From Amniculibacterium aquaticum (GTDB lineage Bacteria > Bacteroidota > Bacteroidia > Flavobacteriales > Weeksellaceae), in the NCBI RefSeq assembly GCF_003852705.1, contig NZ_REFA01000013.1, positions 1 to 64,000 of the forward strand: a stretch of DNA of 64,000 nucleotides. The letters are read 5' to 3'. A model generated the notes under the pieces. The model was not told the DNA's origin. It searched no databases and saw only the letters and a program-made list of their open reading frames with translations. Both the position numbers and the translations under genes were made by a program. Shown in pieces: positions 18,082-26,441 of the stretch (position 1 is its first letter; each line of letters opens with the position of its first letter).

Positions 18082-19642
18082 CCGTATCCAAAAACGGAAT
18101 GAAAACATGAAATTGGTCCTTATCTATCCAAGTTCTGAATTCATCATTTTTATAAAATGTGCATGTTTTTTGCAAATAATTCAAACCAAAATGCTCACCT
18201 ACCGGTTTTTTCTGTTTGGGTTGATAGGTATTTATCACAAAAATTCCGTTTTCGCTATCGTACAATTTTATAAACAAAGGATGATCTACAGTAGCAATAT
18301 TGTGTTTGATGGCATTTTCGACTACGATTTGCAAGGACAGATACGGAATCTTTTTATTGAGATTTTCAGGTATTTCTATGTTTTTTTCAAACTGAATCTC
18401 ATCTTCAAAACGACTTTTTTGTAAGTCCATAAACGGATTTATGAACTTCAACTCATCCTTTACCAAGACCAAGTTTTCTTTGGGTGGAATGATGATGTAT
18501 CTGTAAATTTTAGACAAATTCATTGTGAATTTTTGCGCTTTTTGCGGATCCAAACCAATTAGCATATAAAGCGAATTTAATGAATTGAATAAAAAGTGTG
18601 GATTGATTTGATTTTTAAGTTGTTGCAATTGATTAATGGCATTTTCTTTATGCATTTCTTCATTTATGATCAGGAGTTTATTCTTCTCATTTTGCACCAA
18701 TTCCTTTTCTTTATACGCATTGTTGGTGGCTTGATGGAACACAATAAAAATAATGGAAATCAGCAAAATCGTTGCTAGAAAGATGTAGATAATATAATTT
18801 TTGGTCTTATTGACATTTTCATCAATCAAAAAATTCACATAATTCACAGCGACATAACCGTCAAAATTTCTCGTTTTCAGAGGTTTTATAAATCGTAAAA
18901 CTTCTAAATTAAGGTACTCCGAATTTACTTTTCTCTCGGTATTCCCCATTTCAGGAGTTATGGTGTCTTTTGGGACGATGTTGGTAAAGCCGAATACATT
19001 TTTTCCAATAAATTTTTGTTCGGGATGGGTAATGCATGTACCGTCTTTTGAAAAAACAAAGGCATAATTGTTTTGGCTTTGTGTGACCTCTGAAAAATAA
19101 TCGTGTAAATTATTTAGATTGATGGTAAATCCGTAATATCCATTAAATTCTGGAGAACGATTTTTTTGGTAATTGACCCAAAACATGGAGTCTTTTACTG
19201 TTACAAAACAACTGTTCTGTTTCGTAGTTGTCAAAAACGATTTTGTACTAAAATCTTTTTGATTGTTAATTTTATTTTTAAAAAAATACGGAAACAAATT
19301 CTTTTCGTTATCAACATTCGAAACCCAATTGTAGGGTTTGATATTTTGCTGAATTTTAAATTTATTCAACAATTCAAACTCTGTTTTAATTTCGTTTTCA
19401 GATCTGTTCTTTGTCATTTCATTCAGAGAAATCTGATAATTTTCAATATTCGAAAACACATTGCTTATGGCGATATATTTATTCTGAAATGCTTTTCTAG
19501 CACTTTCTTCATTGATTTTCTTGCTTTCATTGGTGATCAGAAAACTAGAAACAACAAAAGCCAAAAAGGCAATAACACATACGACAATTGCGATGATGAA
19601 GATGGGTTTTCGAGAATTTAGATTATAAAAAATAGACTTCAC
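18062..19642 (-). CDS. LytS-like sensor histidine kinase with periplasmic sensor domain
   Basis: 526-residue kinase. Transmembrane helix 1 covers about residues 13-35, an extracytoplasmic sensor domain about 36-280 (reminiscent of a Cache domain, with NGYYGFTINLNNLHDYF and AFVFSKDGTCITHPEQKFIG), helix 2 about 283-305, then a coiled linker, the His_kinase region with His349 in INPHFLFNSLNSLYML, and an ATPase with VVENAIKHN. The large sensor domain sets it apart from the kinase at 568-1629. No regulator adjoins; the orphan LytTR regulator at 9784 is on the same strand beyond the metalloprotease, SusC and SusD. Its last codons lie in a 15-bp direct repeat. Confidence 0.9.
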   Translation of the reverse strand: MKSIFYNLNSRKPIFIIAIVVCVIAFLAFVVSSFLITNESKKINEESARKAFQNKYIAISNVFSNIENYQISLNEMTKNRSENEIKTEFELLNKFKIQQNIKPYNWVSNVDNEKNLFPYFFKNKINNQKDFSTKSFLTTTKQNSCFVTVKDSMFWVNYQKNRSPEFNGYYGFTINLNNLHDYFSEVTQSQNNYAFVFSKDGTCITHPEQKFIGKNVFGFTNIVPKDTITPEMGNTERKVNSEYLNLEVLRFIKPLKTRNFDGYVAVNYVNFLIDENVNKTKNYIIYIFLATILLISIIFIVFHQATNNAYKEKELVQNEKNKLLIINEEMHKENAINQLQQLKNQINPHFLFNSLNSLYMLIGLDPQKAQKFTMNLSKIYRYIIIPPKENLVLVKDELKFINPFMDLQKSRFEDEIQFEKNIEIPENLNKKIPYLSLQIVVENAIKHNIATVDHPLFIKLYDSENGIFVINTYQPKQKKPVGEHFGLNYLQKTCTFYKNDEFRTWIDKDQFHVFIPFLDTDYPFTP

Positions 19643-19728
19643 ATAAAAGAATTATGCTACAAAATTGATGAAAATTGGTGAGAAAACATATTAATTGTTA
19701 CAAAATACAAATCCATGAAAAATATCAT

Positions 19729-19736
19729 TAACTTTG
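19729..19736 (+). promoter_or_regulatory. -7 box for the MgtC-like gene
   Basis: TAACTTTG matches TAnnTTTG and lies 18 bases before the ATG at 19755. No TTG occurs at the right distance upstream. Confidence 0.5.
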
Positions 19737-19754
19737 GAAGTAAAGTACAACCCC

Positions 19755-20426
19755 ATGATCCTTTGGCAAGACATCTTATTACGACTGGCATTGGCCTCCA
19801 TTTTTGGAGCATTAATCGGACTTGAAAGAGAAAGAAAAAATTGGGCTGCAGGCCTCAGAACCCACATGATGGTTTGTGTGGGATCTTGTCTGGTCATGAT
19901 GGTATCTAGTTTTGGTTTTCAAGATATTTTGGGAACACCCAATGTTAACCTAGACCCGTCCAGAGTGGCTGCACAAGTGGTTAGTGGTATAGGATTTTTA
20001 GGTGCCGGTACCATTATTTTTTCCAAACAAGGAATTATCCGGGGACTTACGACTGCCTCTGGATTGTGGACCGTTGCCGGTATCGGTCTTGCTACCGGAA
20101 GTGGAATGTTTGTCGCAGCGGTCGCCACTACACTCATAGCAATAATAATTCTTTGGGGTCTAAAACCTTTAGAAGAGCGTGTTTTCAGAAAATTCAGACA
20201 CATGTCTTTAAAAATCATTACACACAACGACATCAACCATGCCGTGTTTTTAAAATCTTTATTGACCAATGACAATCTGAAAGTTCAAAATTTTAATGTG
20301 GAGAAATTGGAAAATCAATATATTTTTGAACTGAAATTTGAAAACATTCCCATCAACCAAATAGATGTAATTATCGCAAAAATTGAACAATACAAAGAAG
20401 TGAAAGAAATATTTTGGACTCAATAA
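19755..20426 (+). CDS. MgtC/SapB-family membrane protein
   Basis: 223-residue inner-membrane protein. The MgtC/SapB signature is seen at the start (LASIFGALIGLERERKNWAAGLRTH), and further transmembrane segments run to about residue 140 (GIGFLGAGTIIF, GLTTASGLWTVAGIGLATG). A soluble ACT-like C-terminal domain covers about 150-223. The frame extends to a TTG at 19734, but that lies within the -7 box, so the ATG is chosen. Members are linked to magnesium limitation and to control of other membrane proteins, but the exact role here is open. It is divergent from the kinase gene and convergent with the YihY gene, one base apart. Confidence 0.9.
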   Translation: MILWQDILLRLALASIFGALIGLERERKNWAAGLRTHMMVCVGSCLVMMVSSFGFQDILGTPNVNLDPSRVAAQVVSGIGFLGAGTIIFSKQGIIRGLTTASGLWTVAGIGLATGSGMFVAAVATTLIAIIILWGLKPLEERVFRKFRHMSLKIITHNDINHAVFLKSLLTNDNLKVQNFNVEKLENQYIFELKFENIPINQIDVIIAKIEQYKEVKEIFWTQ

Positions 20427-20427
20427 C

Positions 20428-21384
20428 TTAGTCCATCACCTCACTGCTATTATCGATGTCGATCAATTGTGTTCTTTTCTGATCTTTTTCTATTTTTTTT
20501 AGCCGAATATTTTTAATGGCGAGATTCAGTTCATTCCCTAACAGGATCAAAATGATGTTAAGGTTGATCCAGACCATTACCAAAATTATGGAACCAATGG
20601 ATCCGTATAAGACATTGTATCGGGCAAAATCCTTAACATAAACAGCAAAAAAGTAAGTCAGAAGTATGAACAAAACGGTGGTGAGGATAGCGCCTGGCAA
20701 CGCTTGTTTCCAAGAATTGATCCTAAAACATCCCAGCCAATAAAATAAACTGAGGACTAAAAAATAGAACAATGGAAAGGAAAAAAAACCAATAATTTTA
20801 GACAAATTACTTATTAACCAGGTGGTTTTTATCTCTGGGCTAAACAATTTTAGTACCACTTCGCTATAATAAAGTCCTAATAAGGAAAATATAATGAATG
20901 CTGTAAATGAGAGTGTTATGGCAAAGGAAACCAAATATTCTTTTATGGCATTCACCTTTCTGCGGTGGTTCAGGTTGAATCCGTTGATCAGAGAATGTGT
21001 TCCGTTGGTGGCAAAAATTAATGCCAAAAAAATGGTGAGAAAACTTAGGTTTTTAATATTGGGGTTGATGACATCCTCGATATAATTGGAGATATCTTCC
21101 TGAACTTTGGCCGGAAAAAAATTATGCAACAAGACATGAAAAATATAATACTGCAACTCGTGATAATGCGGCAGATACGGCAATAGGGACAACAAGAACA
21201 ATAAAAATGGAAACAAAGACAAGAAAAAACTCCAAGATATACTGGCAGCCATCCTCCCGATTTGCATTCTGAAAATTCCTTTTCCATAAATTTCGAACAT
21301 TCTCCAAAGTGAAATATCCAAAAATGGAATGTGTATCCCATGAAAAAAGTCTCGGATTTTAAAAAGAAATTGAGGGGTTTTCAA
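20428..21384 (-). CDS. YihY/BrkB-family inner-membrane protein (UPF0761)
   Basis: 318-residue protein with six or so hydrophobic segments. Typical family stretches are AASISWSFFLSLFPFLLFLLSLLP and YGSIGSIILVMVWINLNIILILLGNELN, and the tail is charged. Once called ribonuclease BN in error; the true function is unknown. The start codon appears to be TTG at 21384, because the ATG a few bases upstream is out of frame and the next in-frame ATG would remove the conserved N-terminus. A -7 box (TATCTTTG on the minus strand, 21409-21416) lies just upstream. Confidence 0.88.
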   Translation of the reverse strand: MKTPQFLFKIRDFFHGIHIPFLDISLWRMFEIYGKGIFRMQIGRMAASISWSFFLSLFPFLLFLLSLLPYLPHYHELQYYIFHVLLHNFFPAKVQEDISNYIEDVINPNIKNLSFLTIFLALIFATNGTHSLINGFNLNHRRKVNAIKEYLVSFAITLSFTAFIIFSLLGLYYSEVVLKLFSPEIKTTWLISNLSKIIGFFSFPLFYFLVLSLFYWLGCFRINSWKQALPGAILTTVLFILLTYFFAVYVKDFARYNVLYGSIGSIILVMVWINLNIILILLGNELNLAIKNIRLKKIEKDQKRTQLIDIDNSSEVMD

Positions 21385-21408
21385 AATGCATCATTTATAT
21401 TTGCAAAA

Positions 21409-21416
21409 CAAAGATA
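21409..21416 (-). promoter_or_regulatory. -7 box for the YihY-family gene
   Basis: Reads TATCTTTG on the minus strand, a match to TAnnTTTG, and lies 24 bases before the TTG start at 21384. Confidence 0.5.
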
Positions 21417-21507
21417 GGAAAACGACCGAATTATCCAAATACTTTAATTTTCTATTGTTATCATAATTCATCAGTACCAATAACCGTACAACAACCTCCG
21501 TTAGAAA

Positions 21508-21981
21508 ATGAAAATAAACTTGATGTGTATTGGCAAAACAGACGACAAGGAAATAAAAAATTTGGTTTCCTACTACAAACTTCGTTTGCCAAAATATTGG
21601 AATTTTGAAATTATCGAAATTCCGGATGTTAAAAATGCTAAAAACCTAAGTCCCGATTTGCTAAAAAAAGAAGAAGCCAAACTCATCTTTCAAAATCTTG
21701 ATTCGACCGATGTTTTGGTACTTTTGGACGAAAAAGGTAAGCAATTTACCAGCAGAGAATTTGCCCAAAAAATTGATCATTGGCAAAACAGTTCCATCAA
21801 AAGAATTGTGATTTTGATTGGTGGTGCTTACGGGTTTGCAGAAGAAATCTACCAAAGGGCAAATGAAAAAATATCCTTGTCCAAAATGACTTTTACCCAT
21901 CAAATGATTCGCTTATTCATCGTAGAACAAATCTACAGAGCCGATCAAATCCTACAAGGAAAGCCCTATCACAACGATTAA
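21508..21981 (+). CDS. rlmH: 23S rRNA (pseudouridine1915-N3)-methyltransferase RlmH
   Basis: 157-residue SPOUT-family methyltransferase that methylates the N3 atom of pseudouridine 1915 in helix 69 of 23S rRNA, using S-adenosylmethionine. Full family length. Conserved parts are LLDEKGKQFTSREFAQ, the SAM-knot IGGAYGFAEEIYQRA, and the C-terminal FTHQMIRLFIVEQIYRADQI ending GKPYHND. Its stop overlaps the stop of the convergent PAP2 gene by four bases. Confidence 0.97.
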   Translation: MKINLMCIGKTDDKEIKNLVSYYKLRLPKYWNFEIIEIPDVKNAKNLSPDLLKKEEAKLIFQNLDSTDVLVLLDEKGKQFTSREFAQKIDHWQNSSIKRIVILIGGAYGFAEEIYQRANEKISLSKMTFTHQMIRLFIVEQIYRADQILQGKPYHND

Positions 21982-22562
21982 TGTCCGGTGCCAGAAGGCG
22001 GTTCCAAATTTTGTTTTTGTAAAACTTTCTTCATCAATTTAGAAAAAAGAATACCCAATAAAATTCCGGCTACCATTCCGGTAATGATATCTCCGGGGAA
22101 ATGCACTCCCAAATAAATCCTGCTGTAGGAAACCAAAATAGCCCAAGAAAACAATAAAATAGGAAACCACGGTATTTTTTTTCTCAACAAAAAAGATAAA
22201 AAAGTGGCCAAGAAAAAGGTATTGGAGGCATGACTGGAATAGAAGCCAAACTGTCCACCACAAGTCACCATTCTCATTTTCGATATCAATTCCGGATCGT
22301 GACAAGGCCTCAGCCTCATGAAACCGTTCTTAAAAATACCTGCTAATTGATCGGAGATGGTAATTCCCAATGCAATAAATATAAGTATAAAAATCACGGA
22401 TTTGGCCTTATAATTTCTAAATAATAAATACAGAAAAATAACATAAAGCGGTATCCAGAACCATTTTCCGGTAATCATTAACCAAAAAGGATCGAAGGCA
22501 GAATCTCCAAGCCCATTCAAAAATAACAAAGCTGCTTTGTCTTCTTGTATCAGTTCGTTCAT
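21978..22562 (-). CDS. PAP2-superfamily membrane phosphatase
   Basis: 194-residue multi-pass membrane phosphatase of the PAP2 family. The three catalytic motifs are recognisable: KNGFMRLRPCHDP (KxxxxxxRP), YSSHASNTFF (PSGH-like, with Ser-Ser-His) and SRIYLGVHFPGDIITG (SRxxxxxHxxxD). A role in undecaprenyl pyrophosphate or other lipid phosphate turnover is likely. Its start is five bases from the end of the TatA gene, so the two are probably one operon. It is convergent with rlmH. Confidence 0.92.
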   Translation of the reverse strand: MNELIQEDKAALLFLNGLGDSAFDPFWLMITGKWFWIPLYVIFLYLLFRNYKAKSVIFILIFIALGITISDQLAGIFKNGFMRLRPCHDPELISKMRMVTCGGQFGFYSSHASNTFFLATFLSFLLRKKIPWFPILLFSWAILVSYSRIYLGVHFPGDIITGMVAGILLGILFSKLMKKVLQKQNLEPPSGTGH

Positions 22563-22567
22563 AGAAA

Positions 22568-22912
22568 TTATCGGCTCACCGGACCTTGATAGTTGCTGTC
22601 CGAAGGATTGGGTTTATTAGATTGCACCTCGTTGGAATTTTCAATGTATTTTTTAAGATCCATCTCCTCACGAAGTTGTTCTCTAGGGTCAAATTCTTTC
22701 ACCTGATCCTTTACTTTATCAATTTCTTTTTTAATTTCAGAAATCGGATTGTCTGTATCCTTCATGATTTCTGTTTTTATATCGTCCATTGCACCACGCA
22801 TCTTTCTCACTCCTTGTCCTAAATCTCTGGCGATTTGAGGGAGTTTATTGGGACCAAACATGATCACAATAACCAAAAAGATAACGAGCATTTCTCCTAT
22901 ACTAAGTTCCAT
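22568..22912 (-). CDS. tatA: Twin-arginine translocase subunit TatA/TatE
   Basis: 114-residue Tat translocase component. One N-terminal membrane helix (about residues 5-20) is followed by the FGPNKLPQIARDLG hinge and amphipathic helix that define TatA/TatB proteins. A charged tail (DDIKTEIMKD, EIDKVKDQVKEF) follows, and the Pro/Asn/Ser-rich end is disordered. The helix lacks the strong features of TatB, so TatA/E is preferred. tatC is not in the window. It is co-directional and nearly contiguous with the PAP2 phosphatase. Confidence 0.9.
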   Translation of the reverse strand: MELSIGEMLVIFLVIVIMFGPNKLPQIARDLGQGVRKMRGAMDDIKTEIMKDTDNPISEIKKEIDKVKDQVKEFDPREQLREEMDLKKYIENSNEVQSNKPNPSDSNYQGPVSR

Positions 22913-22987
22913 AGCTGCGAAATTACAAAAGTTTGAATGAATAAATTAACCAAATTGAAAAATTAAGTAGATTTTAAGATTTGCAGT

Positions 22988-24193
22988 CTATTTAAAATTT
23001 CTATACACAAACAACAGACTGATAACGATGAGTCCAAAACCCAATAAAAACGGAGCACCGGGAAAGTTAATAGGAGCATCGTCGTGGGTAAAATAATAAA
23101 AAGTATTGGTCATCAACGGTGGGCCTACAATGGCTGTGGCACTGGCCAAACTTGCCAAAGCTCCTTGCAATTCTCCCTGTTCATTTTTAGGCACCTGAAC
23201 GGAAATTACAGATTGTAATGTAGGGCCTGCAATCCCACCCAAACCGTAAATAATAAGGATGGCGTACATCATCCAACTTTGATTGGCAAAAGCAAATAAA
23301 AACATTCCTACAGCGTAGAAAAATAGTCCGTACAAGATGCTTCTTTCGTTTCCGATCTTAGGATTTATCACCCGGATTAGTCCTCCTTGCACAATGGCAG
23401 CGACCAAACCAGAAACTCCGAGAGAGATACCAACCCATTTTTCGTTCCAATTAAATTTATACATGGTGTAGAAAGCCCAATTGGTTTGTAGTGCGTGAAA
23501 CGCGATGTACATAAAAACCAAAGCCACTACCAAACCTAAAATTTGTGGATACTTTTTCAACCTTAACAAAGAGCCTATCGGATTGGCTCTTTTCCATTGA
23601 AAAGGTCTGCGATGGTCTTTGTCTAAGCTTTCTGGTAATGCAAAATATCCGTAGATAAAGTTGACCAAACACAATGCCGAAGCCGCAAAGAAAGGAACAC
23701 GGCTACCGTACTGTCCCAAAAGTCCTCCCAATACAGGACCTATGATAAAGCCCAATCCAAAAGCCATCCCAATCATTCCAAAATTTTTGGCACGGTTGTC
23801 ATCTGTAGAAACATCGGCAATGTAAGCACTGGCCGGCGTGATGCTGGCGCCGGTTATCCCGGAGAATAATCGCCCAACAAAAAGCCAAAAAATACTTGGA
23901 GCCAAACCTTGAATAAGAAAATTGATTGAAAACCCCAGCAATGAAGCCAAGATCACGGGTCTTCTGCCAAATTTATCACTCAATCCTCCTAAAACAGAAG
24001 CAAAAAGAAATTGTGTGGTTGCATATACAAAACTAAGCCATCCTCCGTATTTGGAGGCCAAACTAATATCCCCGTGGATTAATTCTTTGATCAAAGCCGG
24101 AACCACAGGAATGATGATGCCCCAACCTGTGATATCGATCAGTAAAGTAATGAATATGAACCAAATGGCCGTTTTCTTTTTTGTTTCTTGCAT
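22988..24193 (-). CDS. TetA-like MFS efflux transporter (TCR/Tet family)
   Basis: 401-residue 12-helix major facilitator transporter. The motif A loop after helix 2 reads GGLSDKFGRRPVIL, and motif C-like glycines occur in helix 5 (GMAFGLGFIIGPVLGGLLG). The N-terminal LLIDITGWGIIIPVVPALI and ITPASAYIADVS stretches are typical of the TetA/multidrug group of DHA1 antiporters. Proton-driven export of tetracycline or another drug is possible, but chromosomal members of Bacteroidota often have no known substrate. No TetR gene adjoins. It lies downstream of the proline dehydrogenase terminator. Confidence 0.9.
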   Translation of the reverse strand: MQETKKKTAIWFIFITLLIDITGWGIIIPVVPALIKELIHGDISLASKYGGWLSFVYATTQFLFASVLGGLSDKFGRRPVILASLLGFSINFLIQGLAPSIFWLFVGRLFSGITGASITPASAYIADVSTDDNRAKNFGMIGMAFGLGFIIGPVLGGLLGQYGSRVPFFAASALCLVNFIYGYFALPESLDKDHRRPFQWKRANPIGSLLRLKKYPQILGLVVALVFMYIAFHALQTNWAFYTMYKFNWNEKWVGISLGVSGLVAAIVQGGLIRVINPKIGNERSILYGLFFYAVGMFLFAFANQSWMMYAILIIYGLGGIAGPTLQSVISVQVPKNEQGELQGALASLASATAIVGPPLMTNTFYYFTHDDAPINFPGAPFLLGFGLIVISLLFVYRNFK

Positions 24194-24210
24194 AAATTAT
24201 GGGATTCGAC

Positions 24211-24244
24211 AAAAAAACTTCCAAAATCTTTTGGAAGTTTTTTT
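24211..24244. terminator. Terminator between proline dehydrogenase and the MFS gene
   Basis: AAAAACTTCCAAAA (213-226 of this kilobase block) pairs with TTTTGGAAGTTTTT around two bases, flanked by A and T runs, so it can act on both strands. Read on the minus strand it ends the proline dehydrogenase transcript. Confidence 0.8.
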
Positions 24245-24253
24245 CTTCGAATA

Positions 24254-25426
24254 TTATTTTAATTTTTTTCTTCTTTCAATTTCCTTGTTCAGAAGTCCAA
24301 GCTCTCTACCGGTTTGTCCAGCGACTGAAGTATTTTCTTGGGCTCTTCTGGTTAGGTACGGTACCACATCTTTTACAGGGCCGTACGGAAGGTACTTGCT
24401 GGCGTTGTATTTTTGGTTCCCCAAATAATAAGTGATGTTATCGCTCATACCGTACAATTGTCCGAAATGGATTCGGCTATCGTCGTTCGCCAATTGTTGG
24501 GTTTTCATTTTATCCATTGCCAACTCGGTCGATTTTTCGTTGTGTGTACCGAAGAAAGCAGAAACTTTATCCAAATGATTCATTACGAATTGTACAGCAG
24601 CATCGTAGTTATCATCTGTTGCTTGTTTGTTTGGTTGGATTGGGTCCGGATATCCCATTGCAGCGGCTCTTTCTCTTTCTTTCTCCATATAGGCACCACG
24701 AACGAATTTGTAACCTAAGAAATAATTTTTCTCCTGTGCTCTTTTCAGATCAGCTTCAAGATATTCAATTCTTCCGGTTCTGTACATTTGGATGGTATTC
24801 CATACGATGGCTTTTTCTTTGTTGAATCTTTCCATCATGTCGTTTACCAAATCATCCACGGCAGTTTGCATGTGAGTTTCTTCGGCATCAACCATAAGGA
24901 TTACACCAAGATCGTAAGCCAATTGGCACACTTCGAGGTATCTTTTCTTGATGTTTTCCCATTCTTGTTTTTCGGAAGAAGTCAGCTCTTTACCTTTTTG
25001 AATTTCTGCATACAAATCCAAACGACCAAATCCTGTTGGCTTGAATACCACGAACGGAATGGCCGGGTTTCCTTTTGCAAACTGAATATTTTGTTTAATT
25101 TCTTCGCAAGTATGGTCGAATGTTTGTTCGTCTTCTTTCCCCTCAATGGCATAATCAAAGATACTTCCGATGTGGTGTGCGTACATTTGTTGTACCACTT
25201 TGGAACTTTCTTCTCGGGTTACACCTCCACAAAATTGCTCGAACAAGGTGTTTTTCACAATATTTTCTACAAAGGGAAAGTTATTTTTTATGGTAAAATT
25301 CAAAGCGTTGATCCCTACATTGGTAAGGCTTGGATACTGTATCATGGTGAACATCCATTTTGCTTTTTCTAATTGCTTTGTACTTTTATCTACAAAAGCG
25401 ATCTGAGTATCATTGAAAATTGACAT
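24254..25426 (-). CDS. Proline dehydrogenase
   Basis: 390-residue stand-alone proline dehydrogenase, an FAD-dependent TIM-barrel enzyme that oxidises proline to delta-1-pyrroline-5-carboxylate. Characteristic stretches are FVVFKPTGFGR, VILMVDAEETHMQTAVDDL, YRTGRIEYLEADL, KFVRGAYMEKERERA and the C-terminal YGMSDNITYYLG and YLPYGPVKDVVPYLTRRAQENTS, which binds substrate and FAD. The usual partner, P5C dehydrogenase, is elsewhere. The frame extends to 25453, but the ATG at 25426 is preferred because the family start MSIFNDTQIAF begins there. Confidence 0.95.
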   Translation of the reverse strand: MSIFNDTQIAFVDKSTKQLEKAKWMFTMIQYPSLTNVGINALNFTIKNNFPFVENIVKNTLFEQFCGGVTREESSKVVQQMYAHHIGSIFDYAIEGKEDEQTFDHTCEEIKQNIQFAKGNPAIPFVVFKPTGFGRLDLYAEIQKGKELTSSEKQEWENIKKRYLEVCQLAYDLGVILMVDAEETHMQTAVDDLVNDMMERFNKEKAIVWNTIQMYRTGRIEYLEADLKRAQEKNYFLGYKFVRGAYMEKERERAAAMGYPDPIQPNKQATDDNYDAAVQFVMNHLDKVSAFFGTHNEKSTELAMDKMKTQQLANDDSRIHFGQLYGMSDNITYYLGNQKYNASKYLPYGPVKDVVPYLTRRAQENTSVAGQTGRELGLLNKEIERRKKLK

Positions 25427-25450
25427 GGGAGATTGTATTTTAAAATCGTA

Positions 25451-25458
25451 CAAAATTA
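25451..25458 (-). promoter_or_regulatory. -7 box for proline dehydrogenase
   Basis: Reads TAATTTTG on the minus strand, matching TAnnTTTG, 24 bases before the ATG at 25426. Confidence 0.55.
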
Positions 25459-25482
25459 ATCATTAATACATTCAAAAAAAAA

Positions 25483-26373
25483 TTACCACTTCATAATTAT
25501 TCCATCAAAAAGCATGGCCAATATTCCTATAAAAATCCAGAATCGTAAAATATTAAGCGTATAAAATTTTGCATTTTTTTTATTTGAAACCAACAAAAAC
25601 GCCGAAAAAATAAAAATTAAGATACCCGATAAGTAATAATACGCCATAATTCCTGTTAATCCTTTTTTCATCACAATTAAAATAGAATTCAGGATCAAGA
25701 AAACCAAAAGACTAATTATCAAACGATTAACCACTGTTTTTTTGAAAGTATTCGGTAGAGTGTGGTATCCAAAAATTTCATCTGCGTGTTTGGTTAGGCT
25801 GTCTTTAATAATATCGATCACCAATAAAAGTCCAAATAAAAATGTAGCCATCAATACTATTTTGATGGAAAAAGTTTGATAATAAATGAGCATTCCAAAA
25901 AAAGGATACAACGAAAGACTGACAAATGTCAGGTTATTCAGGATCAGAATTTTTGAAATTTTATGGCTGTAAAACCAAATGAGAAACTGATAAAACAGAA
26001 AAAAAATCAGGACTCTGACGGATATAAAACCGGCTACAGCCAAAGAAATGCTGTTGAGAAAAACATAAGCGTATAAAAAATACTTTTGCTTTAGGAAACT
26101 TTGCAGTTTTGTACGAAAAGGACGGGTGATTTTGTCTTTTTCTTTATCGTAAAACTGATTGATGATTCCTCCTGCACCAATACTGACTATTGCACAGAAA
26201 ATAATGGCATGAACACGAAAATCAAATGCAAAAGCCCTCAGACTTTCTTCTTGATTAAATAAAAAAAAGGTGGAAACATAGAGTGCAAATGTAAGTACAA
26301 CCACCATCAACAGTTTTGTCCCCAAAACAAATGCTAAAAGCTGGGAAAGTCTGTAGAGAAATTTATTTTCCAT
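25483..26373 (-). CDS. UbiA-family prenyltransferase
   Basis: 296-residue polytopic membrane enzyme of the UbiA family. The first Asp-rich motif is Asn72-x-x-x-Asp76-x-x-x-Asp80 (NQFYDKEKD), which binds the Mg-prenyl diphosphate; the second motif is seen as DIIKDSLTKHADE. About eight or nine hydrophobic helices are visible. It follows mevalonate kinase on the same strand after a 68-bp gap, which points to isoprenoid metabolism. Related Bacteroidota proteins are often labelled geranylgeranylglycerol-phosphate geranylgeranyltransferase, but the acceptor is not known from sequence. Confidence 0.85.
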   Translation of the reverse strand: MENKFLYRLSQLLAFVLGTKLLMVVVLTFALYVSTFFLFNQEESLRAFAFDFRVHAIIFCAIVSIGAGGIINQFYDKEKDKITRPFRTKLQSFLKQKYFLYAYVFLNSISLAVAGFISVRVLIFFLFYQFLIWFYSHKISKILILNNLTFVSLSLYPFFGMLIYYQTFSIKIVLMATFLFGLLLVIDIIKDSLTKHADEIFGYHTLPNTFKKTVVNRLIISLLVFLILNSILIVMKKGLTGIMAYYYLSGILIFIFSAFLLVSNKKNAKFYTLNILRFWIFIGILAMLFDGIIMKW

Positions 26374-26441
26374 AATCCATCCACCTTAAAGACAGAAAAA
26401 ACACTTTTATATTAATGAAGTAAAAGATAAATTATTTATCC

